A stretch of DNA of 64,000 bases from CAYGZL01 sp964354345 (GTDB lineage Bacteria > Chloroflexota > Anaerolineae > Anaerolineales > UBA4823), in contig CAYGZL010000146.1 of the NCBI GenBank assembly GCA_964354345.1, forward strand, positions 62,001 to 126,000, in the 5' to 3' direction. Below the pieces are notes generated by a model that saw nothing but the letters and a program-made list of their open reading frames with translations, did no database searches and was not told where the DNA came from. A program made the translations under genes and the position numbers. Of the stretch, positions 60,358 to 64,000 are shown one piece after another. The number at the start of each line of letters is the position of its first letter. The first letter of the stretch is position 1.

Positions 60358-63300
60358 TCAGGGTTTGATGAGGAAGATGTTTCCGGCGCTGTTAGCCTGG
60401 ATTTCCGGGGCATAGAATTGCCAGGCCTGCGCTGGCAGTACGCGGTATTCGCCGGGTTGGGTGGCTACCAGATGATAGACCAATTCATAGGTGCCAGCGG
60501 GCAGGTAATCACTCGTCCAGGCGATGTGATCTACCGCTATTTGAGCCGGGTGAAAAAACCACTCTCCCCAGCCTGCTTCGAAAGGACGGCGAGGGTCATA
60601 ATTTCGTTGGTCGGTGGGAATTGGCTCACTGCCGACCAGACTGGTTGGTAAACGCGTATCCAGGATTTCAGCACCAGCCGGGATGAAATCCTCCACCATC
60701 AAATAGGATGTATCATTGGGCAGGGTTAAGGTCAGGCGGACCTGGACGCGCTGTCCGGTTTGGGCTGCCTGAGTTGGCGAACAAGCGCCGGTTGGACAGG
60801 TTTTTTCAGTCAGATAATATGCGCGGCTAAGGCTCATCCCTTGAGACAGAGGTACGATCTGTTCAGGAGATATTTCCAGGGATAATGCGGTGGAGTAATA
60901 AAGCCGGCCTGAACCCGCGCCGCGATGGATGACCAGCCGGTTGGGCGCATCAGGAAATAGATCGGCCGGGGGAATATCGGCGCTTGCAGGGTGGGTGAGT
61001 GTAGTCGGAATCGCGTCAGCCTGCCCGTTGAGGATTGGTATGCCATTCAGAGAAGCAGCATAGCTAAAATTACCCCCTGGTTCACCGGTGCCTTTGATTA
61101 CCTCGATTAACGCTAATGCTGCCCAGGCAGTGTTATAAGTTGAGCACCAACCACCATCTGCCTGGCGTTGGCTCATCAGGAAACGAACCGTATCTGCCAG
61201 GATTGGAGAACCGGGATCATGCTGAGCCAGGGTATAGACAACGATTGCCGTGGTTGCAATCGGATTCGATACGGGACTGCTGGACCTTAGAGAATCAGTC
61301 TGGCCTGACTGGAGAGCGGGCGAGTTTTCCCAGTACGTACCAGCGGTTGAACGAATAGCTTCGGCTTGCAGGATGGAAAGCAAGTTTTGGGCATTGCGTG
61401 AAAATAGATCCGACTCATTGTCTTGTGCGAGTATTTCTAAGGTCTGAACTAAGAATGCTTTAGCCCAAGGCGCCAGCTGATCTTGCAGCGCGTATAAAGT
61501 ATTCGTGTAACTCGGATCCTTCTTTCCGGCCACCACCTGGGCATAATTGATCCAGGTGAAAAGATCGAGCTGGTTGGATTGAGCCAACATTTCAGGCGCA
61601 GGCAGCTGGGATTGCAGATAATTGCTGGCTCGCTGGATCCTTTCGATGTTTACGGCTAACCCCATTTGTTGCAGGCGCGCCAAACCGAATACGAAATAAG
61701 CGGTCATTTGTGGGTCGCTTGACCCTCCTGGCCACCAACCCCATCCACCATCCGGATTTTGACGGAACAGGAGGTCCTGGATATGGAGTAACCCATGTGG
61801 GATAGTTTCGCTTTCCTCCAGGCGCGTTTTTAATTCAACGGATTGCAATCCGAACTGCTGGAAAACCCGGTAAGCTTCCATGGTGGACAGCAATAAGGAA
61901 AGAGCTTGTTCGTTGCTGAACAGCAGTTCTGAGTCGTCAGGAAGGTTATTCTCCAGGGCGTCCATAGCTGAAGTGATGACTGCAGCCAGGGAAGGGGTTA
62001 ATTCAATATGAAGTGCACTATTGCCAACCGAACTATTATTCCCCGAGGGTTCCAGGTAATTTTTCGGCAGACTAACCAGTTCCTGCCGATCGCCTGCTTC
62101 TGGAAGGACGCCTGCTGCCTGAAATGTCCAGCGAACCCTGGAATGTAGGATTGGCAGCTGACCCTGGGCTGGGTGCGCAGTATCTTTATAGGTGATCCCT
62201 GAGGTAACATCGTTGCCTTCGACTGTAAAGATTAGATCGGCGGTGGCGACATCCTGAACCGTACCCCACCAATCCAACCGGGTATTTCCGGCGGCTGGCA
62301 CGGGAGTTTTTTGTGTCATCATAGCCGGATTATCCAGCTCAAAACCGGTAGCCTGGAGAGAAGCCTCAACCAGCAGATCATGATTGGTATTGTTTTGGAG
62401 GGTAGCTGAGAGGCGAACATGGTCGCCAGAAACCAGAAAGCGAGGCGTTACCGGGCGAATCATGAGCTCTTTGGTTGTCGTCACCTGGATCTGGGCTTTC
62501 CCTACACGCGTATCCTGAGTTATCCCTTGTATGTCAACCTGCCAGGTAGTCAATGTATTGGGCAAAAGGGTGTTGATTTGAGCTTTTCCTTGGCTGTCAG
62601 TCAGCACGTCTGCCTGCCAGAAGGCAGTGTCAGGAAAGCTCTCACGCACAACTAAAGAATTTATCTCTACTCTACGTGTTCCGCCTCCTCCGTCAGCCAG
62701 GGGTAGATTCTGTCCGTAAGCAGATAAATCGAATCCCGTTCGTACCCCTAGTGGCTGAAAACCGAAGAAAGCGGAGAATATATCCTTAGGATTTGGTTCA
62801 GCCAAAGACAGAACGGCCTGATCAACGATCGCAACTGAGAATTCCCCTTGGATGGGTTGGCCTTGTTGATCTTTGACCCGGATTTCAAAGTTGAGATTCC
62901 CTCCCGGACCTGGCTGGTCAGGCGGGCGGATGACTTGGACATCTAACGATTGTTTCAGAGGCATGATTGCTAGGTTAAGGTACCCATGCCGGTAATCCGG
63001 GTGACCTTGAGCGTCTTTTCCTAAGAGTGTAGCTGAAATGTAGATATTGGGGGTATCCTCCGTGTTCAACGGCAGGTTCAGATAGTTACCCCCCGGCTTC
63101 AGTTGAATTAATTGATAGTGCAGGATCTCCCCGCGTTCGATGGTAATTAAAGCTGGAACATCTACCTCAAAGGAACTCGGGATAAAAACTTGGGCAGTTT
63201 CACCAGATTGGTAAGAGGGATGGTCTGCGATCAAGGGTAACTGGTGATCGGGAAGAATGGACAAGATAGACTGACCAGCGCCGTCTACCCAATAGATTAA

Positions 63301-64000
63301 CTGGGTCTTTGCCTGGTTGTCATCAGTTAGAATGCCATAAACATCAATCTGGTAAATGCCTGGTTCAGCAGGGATGAATGAAACGCGCGCCTGACCTGCC
63401 GAGTTCGTCCTAAAATCGGTGCTGGCGATTGGAATCCGGCGCAGATAGTTTAGTGAGTTTTGACCGGGATCGTCACTAAACGTTATTCCTGATATCTCTT
63501 GTTGCTCTGACTTTGTCTGAGATGACACCAATTTATAGTATTCAGCGCGCAGAGTGTATTCACCCTGAAAAATTCGCTGCCAATCGCCGAGTTGGATTTC
63601 GAAGCTTGCCGAGACTCCAGCTTGCCCGATCCACGCGTCTGGGCGGAGGCCTATATAAAACCGCGCAGGATTGATGAGAATGGTCGTGCGCGCTGAAATT
63701 GGTAAATTGCCATCATCTTTAGCAGTCACTTCCAGTGTATATTGCTGGCGAGTGAGGCTAGCAGGCAGAACGGGTAATTCCAGGATCACAACGCCATCAG
63801 ACTGGGTTTCAGCATCACCCTGGGCAAGCACGAGACTGCCCGGGTTGGAGGACTGTGGGTAGGGAAGTGGATCCACGGTTCCTGCTGGTAAGGGTTCAAC
63901 TTGATAACCAGGCAGATCAAAGGGAAAGGGGGTGGCTGACAAAGACCAATGGATCGGTAAATTACCAGCAGGGGCGTTAAAGAAGTACCTGGCGTTGATA
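60358..64000 (-). CDS. Alpha-2-macroglobulin family protein, partial (N-terminus beyond right edge)
   Basis: 1214 residues are visible and the frame runs off the right edge. The N-terminal MG/A2M domains (e.g. FEIRVKDQQGQPIQGEFSVA, then VAIVDQAVLSLAEPNP) and the A2M core VRESFPDTAFWQADVLTDSQ are clear. The C-terminal helical toroid (NPDGGWGWWPGGSSDPQMTA, RQADGGWCSTYNTAWAALAL) and receptor-like end are present. At the expected thioester site, where the family has C-x-E-Q, the sequence reads SNEQ (61906-61917), so the reactive Cys is lost. Bacterial members are thought to trap proteases at the surface. Confidence 0.9.
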   Translation of the reverse strand, partial: INARYFFNAPAGNLPIHWSLSATPFPFDLPGYQVEPLPAGTVDPLPYPQSSNPGSLVLAQGDAETQSDGVVILELPVLPASLTRQQYTLEVTAKDDGNLPISARTTILINPARFYIGLRPDAWIGQAGVSASFEIQLGDWQRIFQGEYTLRAEYYKLVSSQTKSEQQEISGITFSDDPGQNSLNYLRRIPIASTDFRTNSAGQARVSFIPAEPGIYQIDVYGILTDDNQAKTQLIYWVDGAGQSILSILPDHQLPLIADHPSYQSGETAQVFIPSSFEVDVPALITIERGEILHYQLIQLKPGGNYLNLPLNTEDTPNIYISATLLGKDAQGHPDYRHGYLNLAIMPLKQSLDVQVIRPPDQPGPGGNLNFEIRVKDQQGQPIQGEFSVAIVDQAVLSLAEPNPKDIFSAFFGFQPLGVRTGFDLSAYGQNLPLADGGGGTRRVEINSLVVRESFPDTAFWQADVLTDSQGKAQINTLLPNTLTTWQVDIQGITQDTRVGKAQIQVTTTKELMIRPVTPRFLVSGDHVRLSATLQNNTNHDLLVEASLQATGFELDNPAMMTQKTPVPAAGNTRLDWWGTVQDVATADLIFTVEGNDVTSGITYKDTAHPAQGQLPILHSRVRWTFQAAGVLPEAGDRQELVSLPKNYLEPSGNNSSVGNSALHIELTPSLAAVITSAMDALENNLPDDSELLFSNEQALSLLLSTMEAYRVFQQFGLQSVELKTRLEESETIPHGLLHIQDLLFRQNPDGGWGWWPGGSSDPQMTAYFVFGLARLQQMGLAVNIERIQRASNYLQSQLPAPEMLAQSNQLDLFTWINYAQVVAGKKDPSYTNTLYALQDQLAPWAKAFLVQTLEILAQDNESDLFSRNAQNLLSILQAEAIRSTAGTYWENSPALQSGQTDSLRSSSPVSNPIATTAIVVYTLAQHDPGSPILADTVRFLMSQRQADGGWCSTYNTAWAALALIEVIKGTGEPGGNFSYAASLNGIPILNGQADAIPTTLTHPASADIPPADLFPDAPNRLVIHRGAGSGRLYYSTALSLEISPEQIVPLSQGMSLSRAYYLTEKTCPTGACSPTQAAQTGQRVQVRLTLTLPNDTSYLMVEDFIPAGAEILDTRLPTSLVGSEPIPTDQRNYDPRRPFEAGWGEWFFHPAQIAVDHIAWTSDYLPAGTYELVYHLVATQPGEYRVLPAQAWQFYAPEIQANSAGNIFLIKP

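Overview
The window looks like chromosomal DNA of a Chloroflexota bacterium, most likely an Anaerolineae-type lineage. This is an inference from gene content: exported proteins with Thr/Pro-rich linkers (LysM, NBR1-Ig, C39, SurA-like), a phenylalanine T-box, a LexA box of the GAAC-N4-GTTC type, and NfeD, alpha-2-macroglobulin and flippase-like families typical of that group. Coding density is high, operons are tight (ATGA and TAATG overlaps), and many promoters carry an extended -10 (TGnTATAAT).

Layout. 1-2.3 kb: a HerA-like ATPase cut by the left edge, divergent from a phosphodiester-glycosidase gene, with a perfect LexA-type palindrome between them. 3.5-7.2 kb (minus): methyltransferase, FAD oxidoreductase and flippase-like operon. 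7.2-9.6 kb: two exported proteins. 9.6-12 kb: FtsK-type translocase. 12-15.2 kb: ribonuclease Z, a molybdopterin oxidoreductase, a REP-associated transposase between inverted REPs, and a UPF0173 hydrolase. 15.4-18.9 kb: lspA, an RluD-type synthase, threonine aldolase, purine nucleoside phosphorylase. 19-24.9 kb: an operon with a membrane GAF/HTH regulator, an S1 protein, ComEA and an internally duplicated acidic protein. 24.9-30.9 kb (minus): DegV, deoxynucleoside kinase, glycogen synthase, and UbiD plus aconitase-X large and small subunits.

30.9-31.9 kb: two tRNA genes on the minus strand. One, with anticodon CAU (probably tRNA-Ile2), is interrupted by a 610-nt group I intron whose P1 loop holds an HNH endonuclease gene in antisense. 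32-36.8 kb: RarD-type transporter and the pstSCAB phosphate operon. 36.9-44.9 kb: NfeD protease, lipA, NBR1-Ig lipoprotein, queG, C39 peptidase, SbcD-like nuclease, CBS-ACT protein, YqeY. 44.9-49.7 kb: PgpH-type HD phosphohydrolase, ybeY, diacylglycerol kinase, then an endonuclease IV/uracil-DNA glycosylase pair. 49.8-56.7 kb: SurA-like chaperone, ATP-grasp enzyme, a broken Na/Ca antiporter, and a T-box-controlled pheST operon. 56.8-64 kb: sbcC, a PIG-L deacetylase, and an alpha-2-macroglobulin-like protein cut by the right edge.

The two strongest candidates for something new are the intron-split CAU tRNA with its antisense homing gene, and the aconitase-X/UbiD pair. The latter matches the two signature enzymes of the archaeal modified mevalonate pathway, here in a bacterial operon with glycogen synthase. 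No CRISPR array, rRNA, prophage or conventional IS element was seen.
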